A stretch of 41,422 bases of DNA, from contig NZ_BEWV01000172.1 of the NCBI RefSeq assembly GCF_002933775.1, positions 1-41,422 of the forward strand, given 5' to 3'. The notes beneath the pieces were generated by a model, which was not told where the DNA came from, ran no database searches, and saw only the letters and a list, made by a program, of their open reading frames with translations. The position numbers were made by a program, and so were the translations under genes. This DNA comes from Prevotella sp. MGM1. GTDB taxonomy: Bacteria > Bacteroidota > Bacteroidia > Bacteroidales > Bacteroidaceae. Position 1 is the stretch's first letter. The number at the start of each line of letters is the position of its first letter. Below are positions 1-8,944 of this stretch, piece by piece.

Positions 1-54
1 GATGATATGTGAGCGCCCCGACAGAATATTCTGTCGGGGCGCTCACATATCATC
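1..54. terminator. Perfect 54-bp palindrome at the window edge, possible terminator
   Basis: Bases 1-27 are the exact reverse complement of bases 28-54, centred on GAAT/ATTC with no loop. It lies 12 bases beyond the stop codon of the minus-strand metalloprotease, where a factor-independent terminator would be expected. The run of T that would confirm this would lie before base 1 and is not visible. Because the window begins exactly at the palindrome, a fold-back assembly artefact is also possible. Confidence 0.5.
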
Positions 55-66
55 GTCTTTCACCCA

Positions 67-2805
67 TTAAAAGACCTTGCCGGTCTTTATGGTCCTGCCT
101 TTTTCCCGGATGATGTATATACCCTTTCCGAGATTGTTTTTAGATACTTTCCTTCCAGAGAGGTCGTAGTATTCCGCCTGTCCACGGGATGTTTCCGTGG
201 TCGAGATACCGCTTGTCTCGCCGGATACGGTCGCGGTGTATTCTTCCGACGGCATTGATTTGAGGTCGGCCGATGTCGCCGTTATGCGCAGCCCGTATTT
301 GGCATTGTGCTCAAGCGTATTGAATGTGTACGACAAAACGTTGCCCACATTCAAGTCCCGGTAGCCGTCGACCGGTGTGCGCTCCGTTCTTACATAGCTT
401 GCGGTCACGTCGTCCACAACAAGGAAACCGCTCTCCCGGCTGTATCTTATGCGTACCTTGTCGGCCGGGTCGATGGCGGCCGTCACCACTCCGCCTTCAT
501 CCTGCGGCACTATCTGCTCCACCTCGTGCCACTCTCCGTCGGCAAATCTGTCAATGCACACGCTGCCGTTGCCGTTTCTCAGTCGGCACCAGAGCGACAG
601 GCCGGTGATCTTGCTGTCTGGATAGGCCACCTCTATGTAGTCGCCGTCTGCCGACATGCGCAGCGAGGGAGACGCCTCGCCGTAGTATCCGGCTATCGAA
701 TAGTATGTGGTGCTGCTGGTGCTCCACAGTTGGGGTATACCCTCGGCACGCTCGCCGAAGTCGTAACCGCCGGTCTCGGTTTCTGTGCCGGCAGAGTGCT
801 TATACAGGTTGACGATATATCCGTCCGCGTCCTGCACGGCATCCCATGCGGCTGTAAATCCGTCAGAATATACAGCGGTGGCCGTGACACCTGTCGGGAT
901 GACCTTCTCGAATGCCAGTTCGAGTGTCTTCACTCTTGTGGTCCGCGGCTCCGAGCGGTAGCTTCCGAAACCGGCCGTCACCGTGATTTCATATTCCGTG
1001 GCCGGTTTCAGGCCGTTGATGTGCAGTGTCTGTGCCTTGTCGAACGTGGCGTTGTCCATGCCCTCTATGGGAGTCCTGCCGTCGTCAGGCCCGATTTCGT
1101 TAATGCTTACTATGTAGTATGCGGCGTCTTCGGTGCCGCTCCATGTGATGGTGAAGCTGCTGTCGGCGGTCTCGGTCACGGTGATGGCCTCCGGTGATGC
1201 GGGCTTGTAGCCTGTTCCGGCCAGTGCGAAGCGTATGTTATCGGGCGTTTCCATCACCTCGTCGAGAGCGAGCAGGCTGCTGCCGTCCCAAGCCTTGAAG
1301 TCAAACTGCCTGATGTTGTCTGTTCCGGGGAACGGGTCGGCCTTGCGTGTGCCTGTGCTCCTCACTCCGTCTGCCGCGACGATGTCTACCCGCTGGTGGT
1401 TTGTCACAGTGTTCACCGTGTTTTCTTTCCATGCCGTTTCGTCCATGTCTATGTGCCATGCGAGCATGCCGTGTCCCGGCAGATATGTGTCCCAGCCGGT
1501 CTGTTGGCGGTTCTCGAAGATGAAATACTCGTTTTCCTTTCCCGGCACGGTCACGCGGTATGCCTTGTTAGACTGTTTCAGGTCGGCTATGGCCTTCACT
1601 CCTGCCTCGTCCGGTGCCATCTCGGTGTAGTCGAGCCATCCCAGCTCGGCGCGCTCGAATGCCGAGAATACCGGCGGTGTGTTGCCGTCGTTGTTGTAAG
1701 AGCCTGTAGCCATGGTGTCCCACTCGCCCACGGTGTATGTCCGCGAGTCGGCCGAGTCATAGTGGTCTGCCAGTCCGAGCACGTGTCCGAACTCGTGTAC
1801 GAACGTGCCTATGCCTGCCGGTACCTTGTCTGTGATGTGGAAGCGCAGTTCGTTGCTGCACGCATAATGGTTTATTCTCTTGCCGTCGCAGGTCAGGTCT
1901 ATGCCCCAGCCGGCCAGCTCGGCGGAGTGCGGCCATATAGACAATGTGGCTCCGGGGGTGTCTGCCTGTCCCGGACCGGCATAGAAGCAGTAGATGTTGT
2001 CCACATAACCGTCGCCGTCGCCGTCAAACTGTGTGAAGTCAACGCCGCTGTCGATGGCCTTACACACGTCCACTATCATCTCGTGGGCATGATAGTCCGT
2101 GCCCGGCGTGTCGCCTCCGTAGTAGTCTGACGGCTTGTCGAGCTTTATGGGCCCCACGACAACAAAGTCGGGATCGAACATTCCGGCCGAGCTTGCGATG
2201 TAGAAGTCGCGCGCGCTGCCGGTGGCTCCGTTGCTGTGGGTAAATCCTTGCTCGTTGAGCATGCGGTTGTAGAAGTCGTGCGGGTCTGTCATGGCCGTGA
2301 AGCCTATATCGCTGAACTCCACGAGCACCACGAGGGTTTTCTGCCTGCCGATGGTAGGGAAGTCGGTCAGCTTTATGCGTTGCTGGATTCCGGCCCTGCT
2401 TTTACTCCTGTTCTTGGCGGCTGTGGCGCTACCGCAGGCGCTTTTCCTGGCCGTGGATAGTAGTGCGGCTTTTTCTATTCCGCTTATGTTGATGGTACGC
2501 AGATATGCCGCTGCCTTGGCATCGCGCCGTGATGCGTCTGCCGCGACCATTCCGCTGCCGCCTATCCGGCCGTCTGCCGTGATGCATGCGTACTCGAAGT
2601 TGCGTGTGTCACGGTTGTAGAACAACGGGTACCCGTCTGTCGTCCGTGTGATGTGGGCATGCTCGTCGCCGGCCATCACCACCGTTACAAAGCTCCCGTC
2701 GGCCTGCCTTACTTGTTTGGGGCGTGGGTCGGCGGGCACGGCTGTTGCCGATTGCGACATTATTGCCGCCGCGAATAGTGCGAGTGTGATTTGCTTTATG
2801 TTCAT
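67..2805 (-). CDS. Secreted M6-family zinc metalloprotease with Fn3 domains and C-terminal sorting domain
   Basis: A 912-residue protein with a signal peptide (about 1-22, ending in SATA). The M6 (immune inhibitor A-like) catalytic motif HEFGHVLGLAD begins at residue 337: H337, H341 and D347 are the expected zinc ligands and E338 the catalytic base. An Asp/Gly-rich motif (FDGDGDGYVDN) upstream resembles a calcium loop. After the protease domain come a fibronectin type III domain (about 533-630) and a second one apparently interrupted by a beta-rich insert (about 636-850). The last 35 residues (YYDLSGRKV, then KGIYI) resemble a type A sorting domain of the type IX secretion system, so the protein is probably exported to the surface. 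It follows the GLUG gene by 181 bp without a clear promoter and may be co-transcribed. That gap holds a GC-rich stem next to a T5 run, a weak terminator at best. Substrate is unknown. Confidence 0.9.
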   Translation of the reverse strand: MNIKQITLALFAAAIMSQSATAVPADPRPKQVRQADGSFVTVVMAGDEHAHITRTTDGYPLFYNRDTRNFEYACITADGRIGGSGMVAADASRRDAKAAAYLRTINISGIEKAALLSTARKSACGSATAAKNRSKSRAGIQQRIKLTDFPTIGRQKTLVVLVEFSDIGFTAMTDPHDFYNRMLNEQGFTHSNGATGSARDFYIASSAGMFDPDFVVVGPIKLDKPSDYYGGDTPGTDYHAHEMIVDVCKAIDSGVDFTQFDGDGDGYVDNIYCFYAGPGQADTPGATLSIWPHSAELAGWGIDLTCDGKRINHYACSNELRFHITDKVPAGIGTFVHEFGHVLGLADHYDSADSRTYTVGEWDTMATGSYNNDGNTPPVFSAFERAELGWLDYTEMAPDEAGVKAIADLKQSNKAYRVTVPGKENEYFIFENRQQTGWDTYLPGHGMLAWHIDMDETAWKENTVNTVTNHQRVDIVAADGVRSTGTRKADPFPGTDNIRQFDFKAWDGSSLLALDEVMETPDNIRFALAGTGYKPASPEAITVTETADSSFTITWSGTEDAAYYIVSINEIGPDDGRTPIEGMDNATFDKAQTLHINGLKPATEYEITVTAGFGSYRSEPRTTRVKTLELAFEKVIPTGVTATAVYSDGFTAAWDAVQDADGYIVNLYKHSAGTETETGGYDFGERAEGIPQLWSTSSTTYYSIAGYYGEASPSLRMSADGDYIEVAYPDSKITGLSLWCRLRNGNGSVCIDRFADGEWHEVEQIVPQDEGGVVTAAIDPADKVRIRYSRESGFLVVDDVTASYVRTERTPVDGYRDLNVGNVLSYTFNTLEHNAKYGLRITATSADLKSMPSEEYTATVSGETSGISTTETSRGQAEYYDLSGRKVSKNNLGKGIYIIREKGRTIKTGKVF

Positions 2806-2986
2806 TTTTACGTACTGGTATTATCTGTGTTTGGCGGCATCCGCCGGGTGGTGGGGCTGTGTTCGCTTGGCTCGGTAACCCGTCGTCTGCCGTCAGGCAA
2901 TTAAAAAGCGGGGCGGAGCGCCGCTGTCTTTCGACACCTCCGCATCCGTCCCGCTTGCCTTACTTTATCGTTTATCCCGTAGTATG

Positions 2987-5900
2987 TTATTTTAATACAA
3001 TCTTGCTTGTGGCCGTATGTCCGGCGGTGTCTGTCGCCACGATGACGTATACACCCTTGCTCATGCCCGATGTGCTCATGGTTGAGCCGGCGTTGTCGGC
3101 AGCAAGCTGTCCGTTGATGTTGTAAACGGAAATCCTGGAAGCGCCATCGGCTACGATGTTGCCGTCGCGGAATGTGATGGCCGGGCCGTTGCCGTCGGCT
3201 GTTATTCCGTCTATTGCTGTGGTGACACCGTTGATGAGGCATGTTGCGGTCAGTGTGCCGGCGGTAGCCGTGATGGTGGCCGTGCCCGTTTTCTTGCATT
3301 TTACCTCAATGGTGATGCTGTTGTCGCCCTCTTCGACGATTTCAGCCTCGGCCACGCTGTTGTCTGAAGACACTACGTCTATCATGCTCGGGTCGGCTCC
3401 GTAGAGTGTGGCGACGATGCGTATGCTCTCGTTTTCAACCACGTTTACGGCGCTCTGGCTGAGTGTCAGCGACATTGGGATGTTCTCGAAGTAGAGCACC
3501 GGCAGCTTGCCAGCCTCTTTCCAAGGCTCTGCCGCTGTGTTGCCGTATGCGAAACCGATGCCTTTGAGGAAGTCGGTCGTAAGGTCGGCAACACTCTTTG
3601 TGGCACCCTCGGATGTGGTGTCGTCCGTATATTCCACGGCGGCGTCGTTCCATTTTACGGCTGTTGTGGCATAGTTCTTGGCGAAGCCCTTGTCTTCCGC
3701 TTTTCCGCCGGCATCCTCAGCGGCGTTTACGATGGTGTATCCGGCTATGCGGTGAACGCTCTTCATGGCTTTGGCAGTGAGGTCGATTTCCGCTCCGGTG
3801 TCGGGATCGGTGGTCACATTAGGCTCTGCCGTGACATTGATTTCGGCATTCATGATGTTGCCTGTGACGTCGGTTGCCTCGACAAGCTCGCCCGCTATGC
3901 CTCCAACGGCAAACTTACCCCAGCGTGTGGGAGCGTCGGCGTCGATGGTTCCGTTGGCGATGCAGTTTGTGATCAGGCCCTTGTTGTTGTCCACTCCGAC
4001 GATACCGCCCACGGTGTTCTGAGCCTTTATTGCAGCGTCTACACGGCAGTTGGTCACATTGGCGTCTCTCTCGGTCTCTCCGACTATTCCGCCGAGTGTG
4101 TTGGCGGCGGTGAATGTTCCGGTTGCGGCACAGTGGTCGGCCGTTGTTCCGGTGCGCATGTTGCCTACGATACCGCCGGCAACGCTTGTCTCAGGCAGGT
4201 TGATGACGCCGTTGAACGAGCTTGAAGCGATGGCGGTGTATGTAGTGCCCTGGCCGATCAGACCGCCGATGGCGTCTGTAGAGCCGTTGCCCTCAATGCG
4301 TGCGCCATAGACGTGGATGTCCGTGATCGATGTCTTGGTCGTCGCTCCGGCCACGAATCCTGCGTATGTGGTCTGCGGGTTGACAACGAGAGTGGGGTCG
4401 GTGATGATGATGTTCTTTATCTGTGTGCCCTCCTCCGTCTGGCGGAACAGTCCGGCCTTGCCGTTGTTGTCGTCTATTGTAAGGTTCATCAGTTTGTGTC
4501 CGTCACCGTCGAGTATGCCGCCGAACGTGTCTATCGGCTTCCATGTCTGCAGGCTGTTTGACATGTCGATGTCGGCAGCCAGCTTGTAAGCCGCTTTCGG
4601 GGCTTTCTCTATCTGCTTCATATCGCCGGCGGTGGATATGAGATAGGGGTTGTTCTCGGTTCCGTCTCCGCCTTTGGCAAATTTGTTGAACGGCAGCGGG
4701 TAGAAATCAATGCTGTATTCGCCGGTATTGTTGTTCATATAACCCACGATGAACTCAGGACGTGAAGTGTTGTTGTCGAGAATGGCACTTGTCATCATCT
4801 TATATTCGTCGTCTCCGCTGTATTTGCGGATGAACTCGCCGTTCTCCTTAGCCACGACCACCACGTTGTCGAGTACGGTGCTGTTGTCGCGTTTTATTTT
4901 GGCGATGAAGCAGTATTCGTGCTCGTCGTCGGTGTCGAATGTATAGGGATTCATGGCGTCGTCGTTGAGCAGCGGTGTGAAGTACTGTGCGTTTGGACCG
5001 AGGTTGAACTTAGTGAAGTGATCGAGTTTCAGGTCGGTGGTGTACCATCCGAGCAGAGCTATTACGTTCTTGTCCGCGTCGCCCTCGGCGTATGCCATCT
5101 TAATGACGTACTGGTAAGAGTCGCCCACCGGAGCGCGGTTTATGTCGGCCGAAATCTTGTTGCCTTCGATGGATGACGGTATGCGTGTCTTCTTCTCGCA
5201 AGAGGGTATATCCACCATCTGGATGAACTGGTCGCTGCCGATGGTCTGTATGAAGGCATACTGGTCGCTTTGTCCGTTTATCGAAGACAATGGGAACCAT
5301 GTGTCTGTGACATAGTCGCAGATGGTGTTGACATGCTTGCCTTCCGAGTAGACCTCGAAGCGGAACCTGTTGCTGTCGTCAGACTTGATGTAGTCGTATA
5401 GGGTCACCGTATAGTTCAGCTTGTCGTCGCCGGTGAAGTAGCCTTTCGTGAGGTCATTGTATGAGAACGTGCCGAACGAGGCAAATGCCGGCCACAGGGC
5501 GTCGGGAGCTTTGGTGAGCGGTATGGCCAGGGAGTCTATGCGGTTGAAGTTTCTGTCGAATGTCTCTATCACGTAGAAGTTGTTCTCTGTGGGTATGGGG
5601 TCGAGCCCGATGTTTGAGTCGGAGTCGAAATCAAAGTCATATCCCGAAGCCCACGGTTTCTCATAGTGGGTGTACAGATAGTAGGGGGTGCCTTCTACAT
5701 CGTATGCGTGGAAAGCCGGACCGTCGCTGTAGCTGACTTTCTCGAAGTCGATAGTGAAAGTGTGTTCCAGTTCGGGTGTTGTGTTGTTCCATCCTCCCGG
5801 CTTGTAGATGTCAACCTGTATGTAAGAGGTATCCTCGCCGATGTAGTTGTTTGTGAGCAACAGTCTCTGATATACGTCCCATGAGTTCTTGACGGACTCT

Positions 5901-6508
5901 GTCATCTGTGCCACTCCCTTGAAAGCGGCCACCTTTTCACTGTTCATGTTGTAGGCGAAGGTCGAGTCGATGGTGACTCCGGGAGACGGAACCTCATGAT
6001 AGTAGATGGGTATTTCGAGTGTCTTGTCGTTCTTGTCAAAAAACTTTGTTGTAATCTGGCCGAACGGCTCTATCACGTTCACGACCTTATCCTGTGGTAC
6101 TTGGATATTGATACGGCCACGCTCTTTGTGGGTGTTGTCGTAGACCACGATTTCGGTCTTGTCGTAGTACCAGTCGTTGCGTGTGGCTATACTTTGGGTA
6201 TAGGTCCATGTGGTCTTGTCCGGACCTTCGATGTAGCCGAACTGATGGCTCTTCATGTTGAATATCGGTTCGTCGCCGGCACCTGTCTGTGTGGGGCTGT
6301 ATGATACCGATGATGGGCCGAAGCCTGCTTTTTCAAATTTCGCCGCTGTGGCAGACTTGGCTGCTTGCCTTTCGGAGTGCACGGCGACAAAGTTGCGCTT
6401 GGCGTTGTTAAAACGCCTTAGGCCGTTGGCTGCCTTGCTTTGCGCATTGGCATCAACAGCCGTTCCTGCCATCAGGAGTGACAGGGCGAAAAGTGTAAAC
6501 TTTCTCAT
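2987..6508 (-). CDS. Large secreted GLUG-repeat surface protein with Ig-like and sorting domains
   Basis: 1173 residues with a clear signal peptide (1-23, ending DANAQ). The N-terminal 600 residues are beta-rich and not recognised. From about 655 to 900 there are repeated units of the GLUG type, each built around GGI(V/A)G or GGLIGQ after a turn and a Cys/Asn-rich strand, as in bacterial surface adhesins and IgA-peptidase-like proteins. A Big_2-like Ig domain follows (about 1010-1095, with the VVSSDNSVAEAE pattern). The C-terminus (ISVYNINGQ, then SKGVYVIVA and KIVLK) is a type A sorting domain, so export by a type IX system and surface anchoring are likely. It has its own -7 promoter box. 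The role is unknown; adhesion or matrix binding is a family-based guess. Confidence 0.8.
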   Translation of the reverse strand: MRKFTLFALSLLMAGTAVDANAQSKAANGLRRFNNAKRNFVAVHSERQAAKSATAAKFEKAGFGPSSVSYSPTQTGAGDEPIFNMKSHQFGYIEGPDKTTWTYTQSIATRNDWYYDKTEIVVYDNTHKERGRINIQVPQDKVVNVIEPFGQITTKFFDKNDKTLEIPIYYHEVPSPGVTIDSTFAYNMNSEKVAAFKGVAQMTESVKNSWDVYQRLLLTNNYIGEDTSYIQVDIYKPGGWNNTTPELEHTFTIDFEKVSYSDGPAFHAYDVEGTPYYLYTHYEKPWASGYDFDFDSDSNIGLDPIPTENNFYVIETFDRNFNRIDSLAIPLTKAPDALWPAFASFGTFSYNDLTKGYFTGDDKLNYTVTLYDYIKSDDSNRFRFEVYSEGKHVNTICDYVTDTWFPLSSINGQSDQYAFIQTIGSDQFIQMVDIPSCEKKTRIPSSIEGNKISADINRAPVGDSYQYVIKMAYAEGDADKNVIALLGWYTTDLKLDHFTKFNLGPNAQYFTPLLNDDAMNPYTFDTDDEHEYCFIAKIKRDNSTVLDNVVVVAKENGEFIRKYSGDDEYKMMTSAILDNNTSRPEFIVGYMNNNTGEYSIDFYPLPFNKFAKGGDGTENNPYLISTAGDMKQIEKAPKAAYKLAADIDMSNSLQTWKPIDTFGGILDGDGHKLMNLTIDDNNGKAGLFRQTEEGTQIKNIIITDPTLVVNPQTTYAGFVAGATTKTSITDIHVYGARIEGNGSTDAIGGLIGQGTTYTAIASSSFNGVINLPETSVAGGIVGNMRTGTTADHCAATGTFTAANTLGGIVGETERDANVTNCRVDAAIKAQNTVGGIVGVDNNKGLITNCIANGTIDADAPTRWGKFAVGGIAGELVEATDVTGNIMNAEINVTAEPNVTTDPDTGAEIDLTAKAMKSVHRIAGYTIVNAAEDAGGKAEDKGFAKNYATTAVKWNDAAVEYTDDTTSEGATKSVADLTTDFLKGIGFAYGNTAAEPWKEAGKLPVLYFENIPMSLTLSQSAVNVVENESIRIVATLYGADPSMIDVVSSDNSVAEAEIVEEGDNSITIEVKCKKTGTATITATAGTLTATCLINGVTTAIDGITADGNGPAITFRDGNIVADGASRISVYNINGQLAADNAGSTMSTSGMSKGVYVIVATDTAGHTATSKIVLK

Positions 6509-6574
6509 AAACGATTATTGAATATTAAAAATAATTAAAATTGCATTTTGATAAAAACGTCTAATTCTAAACTG

Positions 6575-6582
6575 CAAAGTTA
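6575..6582 (-). promoter_or_regulatory. Bacteroidetes -7 promoter box for the GLUG protein gene
   Basis: On the minus strand this reads TAACTTTG, matching the Bacteroidetes housekeeping -7 consensus TAnnTTTG, and is followed by C. It lies 66 bases ahead of the start codon at 6508 in AT-rich DNA. I see no convincing -33 TTTG at the right distance. Confidence 0.6.
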
Positions 6583-7177
6583 AGTTTTTGTTGATAAGTA
6601 CATTATAAATATGCGATTAATTAAACTTTAATTAACGTTTTTATGCAGTTATGATGCCAGTATTGTAAATATTGTTTGTGGTTTTTCTTAAAAACGTATA
6701 TTTATGCAATGTTTGGCATGCGGTTGGCGTTGATAGCGGTTGCTGTAGCGAGCGGTTTTTTTAAAAGGTAGGAAAGGCAGTTGTAAAAATCATCAGGTTG
6801 CGCCTTTATTGTATATGCAATCCGTTGAATCGCATTTAGATAACGGCAGTGCCGAATCTGACGGACAAACGGTTTGCGGCGGTGTCCGGACGTAGCGTGT
6901 CGGGCATGCCGTTGATGGGCAAGAAAACTATGGATGCACCGTGACGGGAGGATTCAATGCAACATGTCGGTCGGTGTTTTTGCATATTTATACCGTTTTT
7001 GCAAACTGTCTGTACTGTTTTTGTGCTTTTGTCAATTCACGGCCGGCAATAAACCGGTAGAAATGGACTCTGATCAATATGCGACTGCCGGTGAATAAAC
7101 ATGCGCAAACGTACTTTATGTTTAATAAATTTAACCATAAAGAATAAAAAGTGAACTATATGTGCATCTCGGCGTAT
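6583..7177. other. Long AT-rich intergenic region between divergent genes
   Basis: About 600 bases between the divergent GLUG gene and the HU/M15 cassette. It holds T- and A-rich stretches and the two promoters at its edges. I find no open reading frame with a plausible start and no tRNA, riboswitch or strong hairpin. The length is notable for an otherwise compact region and leaves room for regulatory sites or a small RNA, but nothing specific can be claimed. Confidence 0.5.
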
Positions 7178-7185
7178 TACTTTTG
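7178..7185 (+). promoter_or_regulatory. -7 promoter box for the HU/M15 cassette
   Basis: TACTTTTG followed by C matches the TAnnTTTG box. It lies 104-111 bases upstream of the preferred start of the first cassette gene, giving a leader of about 100 nucleotides. No clear -33 element is seen. Confidence 0.5.
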
Positions 7186-7288
7186 CAATCGATATCAAAA
7201 ACAAAAACAGAGTGGCATGCGACTCTTAGAAAGCGTCTGCCGATGATGCGGCGGAATGTATGAAGGTAACTTTAATAATTTAAGGACA

Positions 7289-7711
7289 ATGATGATTTAC
7301 TACAACAACACACACGTCAAAGCCGGCGACGAAAGCCGCAGGGCTATCGAAGCGCGACAGGAAAGGGAGGCTCGCGAACGTATTACGGAGGAGTTTGTGG
7401 CTCTTTTGAGTCTTGATCCTGACGAGGGGGCAAGGTGGACGGGAACGGTGACCGACCTGATGGAGGCGACACACATAGCATACACGCAGGGCACGATATG
7501 CGACTCGGAGGGAAACACGTGCACATTCACGCAGTTGGTGACCGGTATTTGCGATACGCTGCACGTAAAGCGGCCGCGCAATCCGGCCGGATGCGCATAT
7601 CAGGCCGCACAGCGGAAGGGAGTGCGGAAGAACTCATTGATATACAGATATATGCGGCAAATGTTTCACTCGGCCGTGGAAAAACCGCTTTCAAGTAAAG
7701 TGATCAAATAA
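7289..7711 (+). CDS. Hypothetical protein, first gene of the HU/M15 cassette
   Basis: 140 residues from the ATG at 7289; an in-frame ATG at 7256 would add 11 residues. I prefer 7289 because it follows an A/G-rich stretch (TTAAGGACA) and the extra residues look unstructured. I do not recognise the family. The first third is a highly charged helix rich in Arg and Glu (ESRRAIEARQEREARERITEE). The second half (about 55-130) is a compact basic region with three Cys and an Arg/Lys-rich end (AAQRKGVRKNSLIYRYMRQM), reminiscent of helix-turn-helix tails of phage or mobile-element replication proteins, but this is only an impression. No signal peptide or membrane segment. It ends 11 bases before the M15 peptidase gene, so the two are surely co-transcribed. 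Confidence 0.65.
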   Translation: MMIYYNNTHVKAGDESRRAIEARQEREARERITEEFVALLSLDPDEGARWTGTVTDLMEATHIAYTQGTICDSEGNTCTFTQLVTGICDTLHVKRPRNPAGCAYQAAQRKGVRKNSLIYRYMRQMFHSAVEKPLSSKVIK

Positions 7712-7722
7712 AAACAGATACC

Positions 7723-8145
7723 ATGAAACTGACAACACACTTTTCGCTCGAAGAGATGATACGCTCGGGCGTGGCGATAAGCCGGAGAATAGACAACACG
7801 CCGACAGTGGAGGACATAGAGCGGATGTGCCTGCTGTGCGAGAATGTGCTCAAACCGATACGTCGGCGGTTCGGGGTGACGAGGATTTCGAGCGGATACC
7901 GCTCGCGGGAGCTAAACAAAGCCGTGGGAGGGGCACCATCCTCGCAGCACATGAGGGGAGAGGCGGCGGACATACATATATCAGATATGGAGACGGGGAT
8001 GAAGATATATGACTTCGTGCGGAAGCACTTGGACTTCGACCAGATGCTTTTTGAGCACAGGATGAGCAACGGATGCCGCTGGCTGCACATTTCATATACC
8101 GCGCGGCGCACAAACCGAAGGCAGGCACAGACCGTGCGGTGCTGA
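7723..8145 (+). CDS. Peptidase M15-family peptidoglycan peptidase (Peptidase_M15_3 type)
   Basis: 140 residues. The M15 zinc site is complete: SSQHMRGEAADIH gives H76 and D83 (SxHxxGxAxD) and WLHIS gives H122; SSGYRS at 57-61 is the usual upstream motif. Family members cleave D-Ala-containing cross-links or stem peptides of peptidoglycan and include many phage endolysins. There is no signal peptide, so the enzyme would stay in the cytoplasm unless released, as endolysins are. It follows the unknown gene by 11 bp and precedes the HU-like gene, which has its own promoter. The last 15 residues (Arg-rich, ending in Cys) lie past the domain. In related Bacteroides cassettes an amidase usually holds this position, consistent with a wall-lytic role. 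Confidence 0.85.
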   Translation: MKLTTHFSLEEMIRSGVAISRRIDNTPTVEDIERMCLLCENVLKPIRRRFGVTRISSGYRSRELNKAVGGAPSSQHMRGEAADIHISDMETGMKIYDFVRKHLDFDQMLFEHRMSNGCRWLHISYTARRTNRRQAQTVRC

Positions 8146-8241
8146 CGGAGACGGCATGTTTTCAGATGCCGGAGAGCGGCCGGATGCCGGACGGCCGGCA
8201 TGCTATCGGGAAGAGTAGGCCGATGTGTATCGTGATAACGC

Positions 8242-8272
8242 TTGACAAAGGGTTTAAAATTCACTACCTTTG
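8242..8272 (+). promoter_or_regulatory. Strong Bacteroidetes promoter for the HU-like gene
   Basis: A -33 TTG (in CTTGAC, from 8242) and a -7 TACCTTTG (8265-8272) are separated by 20 bases, the expected Bacteroidetes spacing. This is the best complete promoter of this class in the window. Transcription would begin near 8279 and leave a purine-rich leader of about 70 nucleotides before the ATG at 8347, so the HU-like gene can be expressed apart from the two genes before it. Confidence 0.75.
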
Positions 8273-8346
8273 CAATGTCTTCCGGAAAGACAAGCGACAA
8301 CAATTTTTCATTAACCATTTTAAAATTAAGGAAAGGAACAAAAACT

Positions 8347-8799
8347 ATGGCAGTACATTACAGACTTTATCAGAACAAAAACAAGAAAAGCGCTTTTTTC
8401 AACAAGTGGTATGGCAGGGCGGTGGTGCTCGATACCGTGACTACCGACCAACTGGCAGACACCATAGAGGCCAACTGTACGGTGAAGCGGGCGGATATTC
8501 TCGCGGTGATCAGTGAACTGGTGGTGACGATGAGAAAAGAGTTGCAAGACTCCAAGAGGGTGAAACTCGACCGTTTCGGTTCGTTCAAGCTCGGCATCAG
8601 TACATCGCCGAGTGAAACGGTGAGAGATTTCGGTGTGAACCAGAACCTTCGCGACATACACATTATATTCCAGCCGGAGGTGAAGATATCCAAGGAAGGC
8701 AGACGGGTGAAGGCGTTTCTCGAAGGATGCAAGGTAGCCGAGCTGCCAAAGAACACCGTGATGAAAGAGACCGCCGGGGCTGACGTACCCGTGGTATGA
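8347..8799 (+). CDS. HU-like DNA-binding protein (HU-HIG type)
   Basis: 150 residues. The N-terminus (MAVHYRLYQN) followed by a helical HU/IHF-like half and the core RVKLDRFGSFKLG at 71-83 marks the divergent HU family found in Bacteroidetes. About 40 residues after the IHF-like core (FQPEVKISKEGRRV) fit the extra C-terminal segment of that family, and the last 20 residues look disordered. Such proteins are dimeric nucleoid-associated DNA binders. It has a strong promoter and is followed 145 bp later by the smalltalk-type gene; this pairing recurs in Bacteroides genomes. Whether it compacts, represses or protects DNA here cannot be told from sequence. Confidence 0.9.
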   Translation: MAVHYRLYQNKNKKSAFFNKWYGRAVVLDTVTTDQLADTIEANCTVKRADILAVISELVVTMRKELQDSKRVKLDRFGSFKLGISTSPSETVRDFGVNQNLRDIHIIFQPEVKISKEGRRVKAFLEGCKVAELPKNTVMKETAGADVPVV

Positions 8800-8854
8800 C
8801 GATGAGACTCACGGTATGCGGGAAGACGGTTTTGATGCCGGTCGGCAGTGAATG

Positions 8855-8926
8855 TCCGTCTTTCAGGACGGAAGCGGGATAATAAATGCGTGGCGGCGAG
8901 ATTGTTTTAGGCATGAGCCGCCACGC
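8855..8926 (+). other. Two small hairpins between the HU-like and smalltalk genes
   Basis: The first pairs TCCGTC (8855-8860) with GACGGA (8867-8872) over a 6-base loop. The second pairs GCGTGGCGG (8888-8896) with CCGCCACGC (8918-8926) over 21 bases. Neither has a T tract, so these look more like intercistronic RNA structures than a finished terminator. They may set the ratio of HU-like protein to the small peptide. Confidence 0.4.
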
Positions 8927-8944
8927 TCAGTGAAAAAGAATACC

